The notes under the pieces: model-generated
What the model was told of the DNA's origin: nothing
Databases searched by the model: none
Seen by the model: only the letters and a program-made list of their open reading frames with translations
Made by a program: the position numbers and the translations under genes
NCBI GenBank assembly: GCA_019359675.1
Contig: JAHHGX010000008.1
Location: forward strand, 1-64,000
Reading direction: 5' to 3'
Length of the DNA stretch: 64,000 bases
Origin: Calothrix sp. FI2-JRJ7
GTDB taxonomy: Bacteria > Cyanobacteriota > Cyanobacteriia > Cyanobacteriales > Nostocaceae
Part shown: piece after piece, positions 63,744-64,000 of the stretch
Layout of the letters: each line of letters begins with the position of its first letter
How positions within the stretch are numbered: position 1 is the first letter of the stretch

Positions 63744-64000
63744 ATTTCAGGTACGCGGAGTGTGCATAAATAATGCCCAAACCCTTGTAGAGACGCGACA
63801 TGTCGCGTCTCTACATGTACTGTATGTAATTTTCATTCTGGTTGCCTTCGTTAACAGCACATTTTTATTATTAATTTATACCTTTCACTAGATGACTTAG
63901 TTTATAAAAATCACCTTTAAGCTAGGTGGTTAAGTTAGTCGTATTCTGCTAACTTTTTCTAAGCAGTGTTGTTGAGTTTTAAACACATTGCTGTAAAGGA
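63744..64000. repeat. Right-end spacer with a perfect 30-bp palindrome
   Basis: 63786-63815 is an exact TGTAGAGACGCGACA palindrome, related to 24380 and 25962. The remainder is AT-rich without a recognisable gene. Confidence 0.65.

Noticed and set aside
1-64000. tRNA, rRNA, tmRNA or CRISPR genes
   Set aside because: I saw none when reading both strands; a covariance-model scan would be needed to exclude short RNAs.

Overview
The window comes from a heterocyst-forming filamentous cyanobacterium (Nostocales type); I cannot name the species. The evidence is a heterocyst glycolipid (HGL) polyketide/fatty-acid synthase operon, its phosphopantetheinyl transferase (HetI), HGL export and sugar-transfer genes, a CpcT-type phycobilin lyase, an HstK-like Ser/Thr-His kinase and an H-NOX pair. 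DNA is about 40% GC. The palindrome GGCGCC is very frequent (roughly 100 copies seen by eye), while GATC, and with it the usual cyanobacterial HIP1 octamer GCGATCGC, is almost absent.

Left part (1-20 kb) is mainly ordinary chromosome. It starts with the first codons of a probable ISL3-type transposase and a giant HstK-like kinase (-). Next come a 5'-truncated PLP-dependent acyl-CoA transferase-like gene (+), coaD overlapping a coiled-coil protein gene (-), and a graveyard of three decayed genes (8.0-8.9 kb). Then lgt, cobM, a MIF-like tautomerase gene, an H-NOX gene with its histidine kinase, and rlmN (all +) are followed by an SDR, an HD-domain hydrolase, a manganese catalase, a WG-repeat protein and an amino-acid-type periplasmic binding protein.

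Middle part (20.8-54.5 kb) is the HGL island. hetI (+) lies at the left edge, then DUF4058, a small ORF and a leucine-rich-repeat-variant protein. On the minus strand runs hglE, a small carboxypeptidase-regulatory-like membrane protein gene, hglD (KR-DH), hglC (KS-CLF-AT), a PfaD-type enoyl reductase gene and hglB (ACP-thioester reductase). This is a PUFA-synthase-like assembly line, primed by HetI, that should build the long hydroxylated fatty alcohol and release it reductively. An NtcA-type box sits just upstream of hglE. The ketoreductase appears to be split between HglE and HglD. Divergent from hglE, beyond a ParB-like/degenerate methyltransferase gene, are hgdB-hgdC (DevBC-type exporter parts, no ATPase gene), hgdA (sugar epimerase), glycosyltransferases including an HglT candidate, and an SDR-GMC oxidoreductase pair that could oxidise HGL alcohols or sugars.

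Right part (54.5-64 kb) holds a TPR protein, cpcT, a HEAT-like/unknown gene pair, a fused two-ATPase oligopeptide-type ABC protein, an intact IscB (RuvC-HNH) gene preceded by a strongly folded region that looks like its omega RNA, an alpha/beta hydrolase and a DUF2283 remnant.

Intergenic spaces are crowded with several families of palindromic repeats. One 67-bp family is bounded by two copies of an AGAAACC/GGTTTCT palindrome. A second family (GTGTGTGACGC/GCGTCACGCACC arms) is seen only inside the HGL/Hgd operons.
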